Shown here: in pieces, positions 54,566-63,161 of the stretch
Numbering within the stretch: the stretch's first letter is position 1
How the letters are laid out: every line of letters starts with the position of its first letter
Assembly: GCA_963768585.1 (NCBI GenBank)
Contig: CAVYIF010000008.1
Coordinates: 1 to 64,000, forward strand
Reading direction: 5' to 3'
DNA from: CAVUNY01 sp963768585
Lineage (GTDB): Bacteria > Chloroflexota > Anaerolineae > Anaerolineales > Anaerolineaceae
DNA length: 64,000 nucleotides
The notes under the pieces: generated by a model
Told to the model about the DNA's origin: nothing
What the model saw: the letters and a program-made list of their open reading frames with translations, nothing else
Databases searched by the model: none
Position numbers and translations under genes: made by a program

Positions 54566-55328
54566 TCAAGGGGCAATGATAAAGTTAAATTGCGCCTGCT
54601 CTCCATTCGCGGTTTCCTGCACGGACATGACCAGGCTGGCGTCAAAAATTGAGTCGGATTGGTTGGATGCCACGCCGGGGAAGAAAAGCTGGGTGGTCAG
54701 CACGGGACCGTTTGGGGCCTGAACCTTGACGTGGATATGTTCGGTCCGACCGGTGTACAGGCCCGGGACGACGGTCACAAGCTGGTAGCGGCCATTTTCA
54801 TCGGTATATTGGTGGCCGCGCAGGGTGAAACCGGTGTTATCGTACACGCCGTTGCTGTCAGCCTGCCAGAAATCGACCAGGGCATTTGCTACCGGCTGGC
54901 ATTCTGAGGTAAGCACAGCACCGGTCAGCACCAGTTTGGTGCCCGGCATACCCGCCTGGAAAAGGTCGGTCGTCTCGGGTGAGCCGGCTTTAAAATAGGG
55001 ACCTTCGGTCGCGGGCGCGGTCAGCGTCGCAGGGACCTTGCAGTCAACCGGTTCAGCGGCGGCCGGCTCAGCGGTTTGCGTGGTTTCCCCCGGTTTTTCG
55101 ATCAGAACCATCGAGGTCGGCAGTTTTCCCACAGCCCGGGTCGGTATGGGCGGCAGGGTAGGTTCTTCAGTAGCGGCGGAATTCTGCTGTGAATTCAGCA
55201 GCGGTAGGTTCTGCAGAGGCAGCAGGGGTGGATGTCTGGCTGGCGCAGCCTGCGACCAGCATGCCGGTCAAGATGATACCCAGCACGAAAATCAGGGCGT
55301 GAAATTTGTTTGCGTTGTTTGTTTTCAT
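54566..55328 (-). pseudogene. Exported intradiol ring-cleavage dioxygenase lipoprotein, frameshift in linker
   Basis: The ATG at 55328 starts a lipoprotein signal (FHALIFVLGIILTGMLVAGC); a one-base indel in the repeated linker near 55180 shifts the frame before the enzyme domain (54566-55132). Domain: LVLTGAVLTSECQPVANALV, VDFWQADSNGVYDN (Tyr ligand), GFTLRGHQYTDENGRY, VPGLYTGRTEHIHVKV (Tyr, His, His ligands of Fe3+). It is a protocatechuate/catechol-type dioxygenase fold, but carried on an exported lipoprotein outside the membrane. It follows the dienelactone hydrolase lipoprotein by 6 bases on the same strand. Confidence 0.75.
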
Positions 55329-55334
55329 AATTGT

Positions 55335-56375
55335 TTATAGATATGTATCAAACCAGGACAGGGTGCGCTTCCAGGCATCCTGAGCCGCTTCGGGATCGTA
55401 ACGCGAGCCGGTGTCGTTGTGAAAAGCGTGATTGGCATTTGGATAAATCACTTTTTCGAAGATTTTATCATTCTTTTTCATTTCTTGTTCGATATCAGCG
55501 GCGCTCGAGGTGATGCGCGTGTCGAGCCCGCCGTAAACAGCCAGCACGGCAGCCTGGATATTCACGACTTCTGCGATCGGGGGAGGAGGACCATAAAACG
55601 GAACCGCGGCTTTAAGCTCCGGCATTTTGGTCGCCACCAGCCAGGTGACCCCACCGCCGTAGCAGAAACCTACCATCCCGACGCGCTCAGCCTGCGCGAA
55701 GGCCTGCGTTCCCAGGAATTGCCACCCGCTGCGAAAGTCTTGAAAATACTGGTCGGGCGAGATGCTGCTTAAGGCCCCGGGCACCTGGTCGCTGCTGACG
55801 GCTGAAGTTCCACCCTGGCGGGATAAGAGGTCAACGGCCAGGCCCACGTATCCGGCTTTCGCCAGGCGGCGGGTGACATCCTGGATGTGCCCGGTCAGAC
55901 CGCGGTTTTCGTGACATACCAGCACCACAGGCCTGGCGTCGCTGGTTGAAGGCCGGGCCAGGTAGCCCAGCAAGGTCGTGTTTTGATCGCCGGGGAATTT
56001 CACCTCTTCCGCCTGGATGGCCGGATCCTCAGGGAGGACGGTGCCCTGGGGCACAGGTGCGTTCCCGCTTGGGGTGGCAAGAGGCGTGGGGCTGGCGGCA
56101 GGCAGGCCGGTTGGTTTTGCCCCATCTGGCGGTTTCGCGGTCGGAGAGGCACGCGCGTTGGCGGGCAGAGGAATATCCGTTGGGGTGGGGGTGGATGCCG
56201 CTGGCGCGGTACCGGTCCCGGCAGGGGATGGAGTACAGGCTGCCAGAACCGAGCTGGCGATGATGCTGCTGCCGGTTACAGAGGCGATCAGCTTGAGGGC
56301 CTGGCGACGGGAAAGCAGGCCCTCGATGTAATCTTCAGCAAATTCTTCCACCAGGTATTTTTGAAAGTAATTCAT
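55335..56375 (-). CDS. Exported (Tat-type lipoprotein) dienelactone hydrolase-family enzyme
   Basis: 346 residues from the ATG at 56375 (AGAAGGC upstream). A ~25-residue cytoplasmic start, then a twin-arginine signal LLSRRQALKLIASVTGSS and lipobox VLAAC, a ~70-residue Pro/Thr linker, then the DLH domain: VVLVCHENRGLTGHIQD, catalytic Cys in VGMVGFCYGGGVTWL, Asp in VYGGLDTRITSS, His in NANHAFHND. The nucleophile triad Cys-Asp-His is intact. Hydrolyses dienelactone-type esters outside the cell and pairs with the dioxygenase downstream. Confidence 0.85.
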   Translation of the reverse strand: MNYFQKYLVEEFAEDYIEGLLSRRQALKLIASVTGSSIIASSVLAACTPSPAGTGTAPAASTPTPTDIPLPANARASPTAKPPDGAKPTGLPAASPTPLATPSGNAPVPQGTVLPEDPAIQAEEVKFPGDQNTTLLGYLARPSTSDARPVVLVCHENRGLTGHIQDVTRRLAKAGYVGLAVDLLSRQGGTSAVSSDQVPGALSSISPDQYFQDFRSGWQFLGTQAFAQAERVGMVGFCYGGGVTWLVATKMPELKAAVPFYGPPPPIAEVVNIQAAVLAVYGGLDTRITSSAADIEQEMKKNDKIFEKVIYPNANHAFHNDTGSRYDPEAAQDAWKRTLSWFDTYL

Positions 56376-56782
56376 GCCTTCTGTGTACCTCATAAAGAGA
56401 CTATATTTATAGGCAATATTATAATATTTTTAGCTTTGGTTTGCGAATGTTTATACAATATGAATAAGGTTATCTTGGGGGCTTTTACTTTGGCGAACCT
56501 CATCAAATTTTTGGAGAAAAAAGGACAACGGAAAATCAATTCCCATCCGAGAACGGGATTATCTTTCGACCAACAGGGTCGATAAGCGGCCGGCATCTGG
56601 GGGCGCGGCACAATTTTTGAAATTCATTCAGGCTGAATTACTGCCTTTCATGGTCCCGAATTGCAGGATCAAACAGAATGACAAACCACTTTTTGGCTAC
56701 TCATACGGGGAGATATTCGTGTTTTATACCCTGTTCCATCAACCGGACGCATTTATTCATCCGGCTGCAGCGGGCTTTCCTT
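56376..56782. other. Intergenic region between the hydrolase and CopCD genes
   Basis: About 400 bases, AT-rich, holding the promoter of the dienelactone hydrolase gene and the downstream region of CopCD. A small hairpin TCGACC-AACA-GGGTCGA is at 56572-56588. A 41-residue frame at 56460 (MNKVILGAFTLANLIKFLEK) has no support. No other feature is seen. Confidence 0.3.
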
Positions 56783-58657
56783 TTAGGGTAATTTACGCCG
56801 GAACAGGAATAGAGCCGAACCCAGGGTCAAAAGCAACAACGCGCCAGCGCCAACCCACAGCGGGCGGGCTAAAAGGAAATCGATCCCCAGGGGGTTGCTG
56901 ACCGCCGGAACGACATTCCAGTTGAACGAAGTGGTTATGTCCGGGATGCCCTTGCGACGCACGACGACATCGATCTTCCACGGACCGGGGATGCTGAAAT
57001 AATTTCCGCCCAGGCGGTACAGACCGTTGTCGATCAGGGCCGCGTCTGCGCTTTGTGTGCCCAGTGAATCGCCCTGGTAGGTCAAATGTACGATCACTCG
57101 CAGGATTTCGGCCGGCACAGGCCGGCGCGTAGAGGAAGCGCGCACATCGATAATATTTTGGCCGGGGTGGTTGGGGCGCACGGCCAGGGTGACGAGCAGG
57201 TCATCCACGGTCTGAGTCAGCGAATCGGGCTGATAAACGCCAATGAAGCGGTCTTCGGGCGTATTAGCTGGTGGATTGGACGCTAAAAAACCGGCCAAAA
57301 CGAATACAATGATTCCCAGACTGGCTTCTACCAGGATCGTTACCGGCAGGTGCTTCCGATCAAAAGGCGACCAACCTTCTGGACGATGCAGAATTTTGCC
57401 TGGAATGGCGCGAAGGCCAGGGTGCAGCGCCAGACTGTTGGCGAAGCCAAACAGGCCCACTACCAGCACCAATCCCACTTTGCCCAGCAAAGTTTTTCCA
57501 TACAGACTGGTTACCAGGGCGCCCGAACTGGATACCAGACCGGCGGAATTGAACAACCCGGTGGCAAAGGTCAGGCCAACCGCTACGACGGCGAACCGCC
57601 CAAAACCACGCCAGACTGTTTGGAAGAATTCAAACGCCCCGCCTTCTTTAAATAACAGGGGCAGCATGACAATGAACAGGCCCGCCAACCCGCCGACCCA
57701 CAACCCGGCGGACATCAGATGCAGCAAATCGGAGAAAAGGGGCAGAATGGGCGGTTTTAGCCCGGCGGCATGGGTTGAAAGGGTGTAGGAAATCAAGACC
57801 AGTGAAACCAGGCTCGCGCCGATGGCCCAATCCTGGCGGTCCGATTCCACCACCATTTCCGCCCGGCGCAGGAGTAAGAACCCACCGGCCAGGAGCAGGA
57901 GGGCCTGACGGACCAACCAGAAGTTGCCCCAGGGTGTAGATACCAGCAGCGGGAGCGCGGCACTCCAATCCACGCCGCCTAACGATGCACTCCCACCGCT
58001 GGAGGTCAGCACCTGGCCTAACCACTGCAGCAGACCGGCCAGAAAAGCCAGCCCGGTCAGGGTGAGGGCCCATCCAACGGCCCGCTGCCGGGCCCGGTAA
58101 TAGGCTGCCTGGACCAGTGAGGGGTTTTTCTTGTTCTGGAAAAGTAAAGCCAGCGTTACCAGCATCGTCCCGAATAAACCGCAAAGGCCAGCATCTACCA
58201 GGGCGCGCGAGGCGAACTGCAGCACGGGTGGGGTGTTATCCGATGGGGCAGCGCCGGCAGCGCCGCCCTCAACCGGCTGGTTGATGCCAAACACCAGCAG
58301 GCCCTGGGTGTCATGCCCATCCGAGGTGGAAAGCGTTTTCCAGTTAAGGCTGTATATCCCCTGGGAAAGCTCCGGAATATCAATGATCAACTGCCTGGGT
58401 TGGGTTGGATCCTGGGAGATGCGCAGCCCTTCGATGGCTCTCCCGTTCATATCTAACAGGCGCATGGAAGAGAAACGGACCGCGACGGTTTCACTGAACC
58501 ACAGCGTAATCTGGCGCGGGGATTCACTTAAAACGGCATTATTTGGCGGGTCGGAGCGCTCCAGGTTGGCGTGCGCCTGAACCGGGATGGGGCCGCTCAG
58601 GAGGCAGGCCAGGGTCAGGATCACGAGCAGCAGTCGAAAAAAGCGCAGCGGTTTCAT
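56783..58657 (-). CDS. CopC/CopD fusion copper-transport protein
   Basis: 624 residues. Signal peptide (FFRLLLVILTLACLLSGP, cleavage after QA) leaves His at the mature N-terminus (HANLERSDPP), the CopC copper ligand, with the second His in STSDGHDTQGLLVFG. The CopC beta-barrel is followed by the CopD helical bundle of about 9 helices (SRALVDAGLCGLFGTMLV; LLHLMSAGLWVGGLAG with His; TLFGKTLLGKVG-type YGKTLLGKVGLVLVVG). The last ~130 residues are an extra exported beta domain (FSIPGPWKIDVVVRR) resembling YtkA/FixH-type modules. Binds and imports copper; YcnJ-like. Confidence 0.85.
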   Translation of the reverse strand: MKPLRFFRLLLVILTLACLLSGPIPVQAHANLERSDPPNNAVLSESPRQITLWFSETVAVRFSSMRLLDMNGRAIEGLRISQDPTQPRQLIIDIPELSQGIYSLNWKTLSTSDGHDTQGLLVFGINQPVEGGAAGAAPSDNTPPVLQFASRALVDAGLCGLFGTMLVTLALLFQNKKNPSLVQAAYYRARQRAVGWALTLTGLAFLAGLLQWLGQVLTSSGGSASLGGVDWSAALPLLVSTPWGNFWLVRQALLLLAGGFLLLRRAEMVVESDRQDWAIGASLVSLVLISYTLSTHAAGLKPPILPLFSDLLHLMSAGLWVGGLAGLFIVMLPLLFKEGGAFEFFQTVWRGFGRFAVVAVGLTFATGLFNSAGLVSSSGALVTSLYGKTLLGKVGLVLVVGLFGFANSLALHPGLRAIPGKILHRPEGWSPFDRKHLPVTILVEASLGIIVFVLAGFLASNPPANTPEDRFIGVYQPDSLTQTVDDLLVTLAVRPNHPGQNIIDVRASSTRRPVPAEILRVIVHLTYQGDSLGTQSADAALIDNGLYRLGGNYFSIPGPWKIDVVVRRKGIPDITTSFNWNVVPAVSNPLGIDFLLARPLWVGAGALLLLTLGSALFLFRRKLP

Positions 58658-58749
58658 GGCAATTCCAATAAGAAGTTAAAAAGTTGCCTTACTAAAAAAC
58701 TTGTGGTCAGCTGGTATATTTCAAAAAGCCTGGAGAAAACGCAAAGGTG

Positions 58750-59523
58750 CTACCCCTGTCCCCGATTGAGCTCGAAAAGCAGGCGCAGGCCGATTAAGGC
58801 CAGATAGGGCTCGACAACATCGATCACCCCGGTTTCGGGCCCGATCAAGGTCGACATACCGCCGGTGGCAATGACCTTCGCGTTTCCACCCAATTCGTCC
58901 TGCAGGCGGCCAACTAATTCTTTAACCAGCCCGGTGAAACCAAAAACAAAACCAGACTGCATCGAGCGGATGGTGTTTTTGCCAATGGCAGCCGTTGGGC
59001 GCGCTAAAGCCACCTGGGGCAGGGTGGATGTGGCCCGGAAGAGTGAATCTCCGCTGGTGATAATGCCCGGGGCGATGGCCACGCCCTCGAAATCTCCCTG
59101 GGCAGAGACTGCCACGAAAGTGGTGGCGGTGCCGAAACCGATCACGATCAGCGGTGCGCCGTACATGTGGCGGGCCGCCAGGGCATTCATCACCAGATCC
59201 GAGCCGACTTCGGCGGGGTAATCGGTATTGATCTTCATTCCGGTGACCGTGTCCGCAGCCAGGATCAGCGCGTCGAGTTTGAAGTAGCGCCTGACCAATT
59301 CTGAAAAAACCGAGGTCAGCACAGGGACGACCGAAGAAATGGCGCAGCCGGTGATGGCTGTCTTTTTTATGCTTTCTGAGGCGAATAAGTTCAAAAGCAG
59401 CACGGCATATTCGTCCGCCAGGTTGGCGCGGTCGGTGGCGATGCGCCACTGGTAGCGCATCGTTTCGCCTTCAAAAAGACCAAGTTTGATATTGGAGTTG
59501 CCGATGTCGATACAAAGCAGCAT
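58750..59523 (-). CDS. coaX: Type III pantothenate kinase
   Basis: 257 residues from the ATG at 59523 after AGAGGAATC. ASKHA-fold marks: LLCIDIGNSNIKLGLF (phosphate 1), ISSVVPVLTSVF, NTDYPAEVGSDLVMNALAAR with the catalytic Asp, IVIGFGTATTF (phosphate 2), GVAIAPGIITSGDSLF and VIATGGMSTLIGPE (adenosine). First step of coenzyme A biosynthesis; needs a monovalent cation. It is a single gene between CopCD and the divergent S9 peptidase. Confidence 0.93.
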   Translation of the reverse strand: MLLCIDIGNSNIKLGLFEGETMRYQWRIATDRANLADEYAVLLLNLFASESIKKTAITGCAISSVVPVLTSVFSELVRRYFKLDALILAADTVTGMKINTDYPAEVGSDLVMNALAARHMYGAPLIVIGFGTATTFVAVSAQGDFEGVAIAPGIITSGDSLFRATSTLPQVALARPTAAIGKNTIRSMQSGFVFGFTGLVKELVGRLQDELGGNAKVIATGGMSTLIGPETGVIDVVEPYLALIGLRLLFELNRGQG

Positions 59524-59682
59524 ATTCTGATTCCTCTGGGTTATTGTACTCCAGGGCAGGACAAACCTGACAGCGATCTCGGGGGCAAGTTTTAGAAAAT
59601 TTTGAACGATCAAAACCGGCCTGGAGCGGATAAAAACATGATATTATTGACTGATTAGGTGACTTTTAATCCAGGAGGAACC

Positions 59683-61635
59683 ATGAAACTTTCATTAATC
59701 CCACGAAAAAAATTATTTGGCAACCCCGATAAAGCATCGGTACAGCTCAGCCCAGACGGCGCGCAGATTTCATACCTGGCAGCGGTGGATGGGGTATTAA
59801 ATGTGTGGGTCGCGCCGCGTGATCAAATTGACGCTGCCCGGCCGGTTACCCACGATACCGGGCGCGGCATCCGCCATTATATGTGGGCCTTCACCAGCAC
59901 GCATATTTTATATGCGCAGGATAAAAACGGCGATGAAAATTGGCGCCTGTATTCGGTCAATTTGGAATCGGGCGAACTGCTCGATTTGACCCCCTTTGAC
60001 GGCGTGCAGGCCCGCATCCAGGAAATCAGCCAGAAATATCCTCAGGAACTGCTGCTGGCGCTCAATAACCGCAACCCGCAGCTGCACGACCTGTACCGGG
60101 CCAATCTCACAACCGGCGAAATGACCTTAATTAAGCAGAATGATGGTTTCATGGGATTCCTGACGGATGACGATTTCAACATCCGCGGAGCGATGCGTAT
60201 GACTCAGGACGGCGGCATGCTTATGGTTAAGCCCTCCGGCGACACCTGGCAGCCCTGGGAAGATATTCCGGCCGAGGACATGCTGACCACCCAGCCGGCC
60301 GGTTTCGATAAGACTGGCAAGACCCTGTATATCATGGACAGCCGCGGGCGCAATACATCGGCTCTATTTGCCCAAAATATGGATACCGGTGAGAAAACGC
60401 TGCTGGCAGAGGATGCCCATTCGGATGTGACCGGCTTAATGGTCCATCCTACCGAGCATACGGTGCAGGCTGTCTCGTTTACCTACGAGCGTAAACGCTG
60501 GATGCTGCTGGACCCGGCCCTCGAAGCAGACCTGGCCTACCTGCGCGGGGTAGATCGGGGCGATGTAGAAGTCGGCAGCCGGACGCTTGATGACCGCTAT
60601 TGGATCGTGTATACGATCCTGGATGACAACCCGGTGCATTACTACCTGTACGACCGGGCCAACCGCCAGGCGCAGTTTCTGTTTTCAAACCGTAAAGAGC
60701 TGGAAGATCTGCCGCTGGCCAGAATGAATTCGGCGGTGATCAAAACCGGCGATGGGCTGGATATGGTCCTGTATTACACGCTGCCTGCCGGAAGCGACAG
60801 CGATGAAGATGGCATCCCGGACCAACCGCTGCCGATGGTTTCCATTCCCCACGGCGGACCCTGGGGGCGGGACTTCTGGGGGTTCAACACCCTGCACCAA
60901 TGGCTGTCAAACCGCGGGTATGCGGTCTTGAGCATGAATTTCCGCTCTTCCACCGGTTTTGGCAAGGCCTTCTCCAACGCGGGCGACCACGAATGGGGCG
61001 GGAAAATTATTCAGGACCAGTTGGACGCGGTACAGTGGGCCGTAGGAAAAGGAATCGCCGATCCTCAAAAAGTGGGCGTGATGGGCGGCAGCTTCGGGGG
61101 CTATTCGACCCTGGCCGGGTTGACTTTTTTCCCCGATACGTATGCCTGCGGGGTCGACCTGGTCGGCCCATCCAACCTGATCACCCTGCTGGAAACCATC
61201 CCACCGTACTGGGCGCCTCAAATCGAGCTTTTTGCGAACCGGGTGGGCGACCACCGCACCGAAGAGGGCCGCGCCTTATTAAAGAAACATTCGCCCCTGA
61301 CCTACGTGGACCGCATTCAGGCGCCATTGTTGATCGGCCAGGGAGCAAACGATCCGCGGGTAAAGAAGGCGGAAGCCGACCAAATTTATGAAGCCATGCG
61401 CGCCAAGCACCTGCCGGTGACGTATGTGCTTTATCCCGACGAAGGGCATGGTTTCGCGCGGCCGGAGAATAACATGTCGTTCAACGCCATCGCCGAAGCC
61501 TTCCTGGCAAAATTCCTGGGCGGGCGCTACGAGCCGGTTGGCAGCGATTTTTCGGGTTCCAGCCTGCAGATCCTGGGCGGGGCGGAAGAGGTGCCCGGCA
61601 TAGCAGAAGAAATCCAAAAGAAGAAATCATCATAA
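59683..61635 (+). CDS. S9-family serine peptidase (prolyl oligopeptidase-like)
   Basis: 650 residues from ATG 59683 after AGGAGGAACC. N-terminal beta-propeller (QLSPDGAQISYLAAVDGVLN; MLLDPALEADL) and C-terminal alpha/beta hydrolase: VSIPHGGPWGRDFWGFN, nucleophile Ser in VGVMGGSFGGYSTLAGL, Asp in GANDPRVKKAEADQ, His in PDEGHGFARPEN. Cleaves acyl-aminoacyl or prolyl peptides inside the cell, since no signal peptide is present. Ends at a long-stem terminator. Confidence 0.92.
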   Translation: MKLSLIPRKKLFGNPDKASVQLSPDGAQISYLAAVDGVLNVWVAPRDQIDAARPVTHDTGRGIRHYMWAFTSTHILYAQDKNGDENWRLYSVNLESGELLDLTPFDGVQARIQEISQKYPQELLLALNNRNPQLHDLYRANLTTGEMTLIKQNDGFMGFLTDDDFNIRGAMRMTQDGGMLMVKPSGDTWQPWEDIPAEDMLTTQPAGFDKTGKTLYIMDSRGRNTSALFAQNMDTGEKTLLAEDAHSDVTGLMVHPTEHTVQAVSFTYERKRWMLLDPALEADLAYLRGVDRGDVEVGSRTLDDRYWIVYTILDDNPVHYYLYDRANRQAQFLFSNRKELEDLPLARMNSAVIKTGDGLDMVLYYTLPAGSDSDEDGIPDQPLPMVSIPHGGPWGRDFWGFNTLHQWLSNRGYAVLSMNFRSSTGFGKAFSNAGDHEWGGKIIQDQLDAVQWAVGKGIADPQKVGVMGGSFGGYSTLAGLTFFPDTYACGVDLVGPSNLITLLETIPPYWAPQIELFANRVGDHRTEEGRALLKKHSPLTYVDRIQAPLLIGQGANDPRVKKAEADQIYEAMRAKHLPVTYVLYPDEGHGFARPENNMSFNAIAEAFLAKFLGGRYEPVGSDFSGSSLQILGGAEEVPGIAEEIQKKKSS

Positions 61636-61640
61636 ATATA

Positions 61641-61673
61641 GGGGAAGTTGGCCGCCCTGCGGCCAATTTCCCC
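61641..61673 (+). terminator. Long-stem terminator after the peptidase
   Basis: GGGGAAGTTGGCCGC (61641-61655) pairs with 61659-61673 (one G-T) around the loop CCT, 6 bases after the stop. Flanking AT-rich text follows. Confidence 0.65.
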
Positions 61674-61692
61674 TAATATAAAAAATTGGTAC

Positions 61693-61738
61693 TTGACTAA
61701 ACTAATTATATTAGTTATAATACTAATATAATTAGTTT
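61693..61738 (+). promoter_or_regulatory. Promoter embedded in a 40-bp perfect palindrome
   Basis: TTGACT at 61693-61698 and TATAAT at 61716-61721 are separated by exactly 17 bases. Those 17 bases (AAACTAATTATATTAGT, 61699-61715) are the left arm of a perfect inverted repeat whose right arm is 61722-61738, with TATAAT in the centre. A dimeric repressor bound here would fully block the promoter. The ribosome site AGAGGAG follows directly. The TetR regulator encoded at 62566 is the obvious candidate. Confidence 0.8.
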
Positions 61739-61751
61739 AGAGGAGATTCTT

Positions 61752-62576
61752 ATGGGTACTCAATTTTTGCAGCATCAAAATGGCAGCATCGCTTATGACG
61801 ATTCCGGCAGTGGGCCGTTGGTGGTTTGCGCGCCCTCGATGGGCGATTTGCGCGGTGAATACCGGTTCTTAATTCCGCAGTTGGTTGGCGCCGGATTCCG
61901 GGCGATCAGTCTGGATGTGCGCGGGCACGGCGAAACCAGCACGGCCTGGCCCGATTATTCTGTAGCCGGCGGCGGCAGCGATCTGGTGGCGCTGATTCGT
62001 CATCTGGATGCCGGGCCGGCCGTGATTGTGGGCACCTCCATGTCGGCCGGGTCAGCGGTTTGGGCGGCAGCCGAAGCGCCCGAACTGGTATCCGGGCTGG
62101 TGCTGATCGGGGCTTTTGTGCGCGGTGAGACGGCCTGGAGCAGCCGGCTGCTGTATTCACTGCTGTTTTCTCGCCCATGGGGCCCAGGCATGTGGCTGCG
62201 CTATTTTTCGACGCTTTATCCATCGCACAAGCCCCAGGATTTCGAGGATTACTGCGCGGGCCTGCGCGCCAACCTGGCCCAGCCCGGGCGAATGGAATCT
62301 TTACAGCAGATGCTGTCGGCTTCGAAATCGGCCTCAGAAGAGCGCATTCCCCGGGTGAATGTTCCGGTGCGGGTGCTGATGGGCAGCAAGGACCCGGATT
62401 TCAAGCAGCCGGAAGTCGAGGGGCGCTGGGTGGCAGAGCAGCTGCACGGCACACTGGAGATGATCGACGGCGCCGGGCATTATCCCCACGCCGAAATGCC
62501 TGAGCTGACCGGGGAAAAGATCCTTGCGTTTTTGGAAACAATGGAACAAACACGGGAAGCAGCCCATGCCGGGTAG
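61752..62576 (+). CDS. Alpha/beta hydrolase
   Basis: 274 residues; AGAGGAGATTCTT precedes ATG 61752. Catalytic triad: nucleophile in VIVGTSMSAGSAVWAA, Asp in VLMGSKDPDFKQPE, His in DGAGHYPHAEMP. The start QHQNGSIAYDDSGSGPLVVC is typical of the soluble epoxide hydrolase/haloperoxidase-like group. Its end overlaps the TetR gene by 11 bases, so the two form one operon under the palindromic promoter. The natural ligand of the TetR protein may be its substrate. Confidence 0.88.
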   Translation: MGTQFLQHQNGSIAYDDSGSGPLVVCAPSMGDLRGEYRFLIPQLVGAGFRAISLDVRGHGETSTAWPDYSVAGGGSDLVALIRHLDAGPAVIVGTSMSAGSAVWAAAEAPELVSGLVLIGAFVRGETAWSSRLLYSLLFSRPWGPGMWLRYFSTLYPSHKPQDFEDYCAGLRANLAQPGRMESLQQMLSASKSASEERIPRVNVPVRVLMGSKDPDFKQPEVEGRWVAEQLHGTLEMIDGAGHYPHAEMPELTGEKILAFLETMEQTREAAHAG

Positions 62577-63150
62577 GCGTGGGCTGGACCGTAAAGCCGT
62601 GGTGGATGCGGCGGTCGAACTGTTGAATGCCGGCGGGACAAAATCGCTTACCTTAAATCGCCTGGCGAAAAAGCTGGGCGTTCAACCACCCTCCCTGTAC
62701 AACCATATTGATGGGCTGCCTGGGCTTTACAGCGAACTGTCGCTGCGCAATGCGCAGCTGTTGGGTGAACGGTTTAGCCAGGCCGCGATCGGCAAATCCG
62801 GCGCGCAGGCTGTACTGGCGCTGGCCGAGGCTTACCGGTCGTACATCAAGGAATCGCCCGGCCTTTACCTGGCTTCTCTGCAGGCCTCCGGCAGCCAGCC
62901 CGAGCCAAATGAAGAACTGGCTAAAGCCGAGCAGCAGGTCGTGGCCGTGTGCCTGGCGGTCCTGGCTGGTTTTGGTTTGGATGGAGCGGATGGGCTGCAT
63001 GCCGTGCGCGGCCTGCGCAGCCTGGTACACGGTTTTGCAACCTTGGAAATCGCCGGTGGATTTGGGCTGCCGCTGGATTGCGACGAGAGCTTCCGGCGCT
63101 TGATGGCAATGTTTGTGCGTGGTCTCCACCCGGCGGGCAAAGAAAAATAA
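62566..63150 (+). CDS. TetR-family transcriptional regulator
   Basis: 194 residues from ATG 62566 (GGGAAGCAGCCC upstream). HTH: AVVDAAVELLNAGGTKSLTL, LNRLAKKLGVQPPSLYNHID. The C-terminal domain carries RGLRSLVHGFATLEIAGGFG, as in the TetR_C_33/WHG type of ligand-binding domain. It is coupled to the hydrolase gene and would repress the operon at the 40-bp palindrome (61699-61738). Confidence 0.9.
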   Translation: MPGRRGLDRKAVVDAAVELLNAGGTKSLTLNRLAKKLGVQPPSLYNHIDGLPGLYSELSLRNAQLLGERFSQAAIGKSGAQAVLALAEAYRSYIKESPGLYLASLQASGSQPEPNEELAKAEQQVVAVCLAVLAGFGLDGADGLHAVRGLRSLVHGFATLEIAGGFGLPLDCDESFRRLMAMFVRGLHPAGKEK

Positions 63151-63161
63151 GGTCGCTGACC

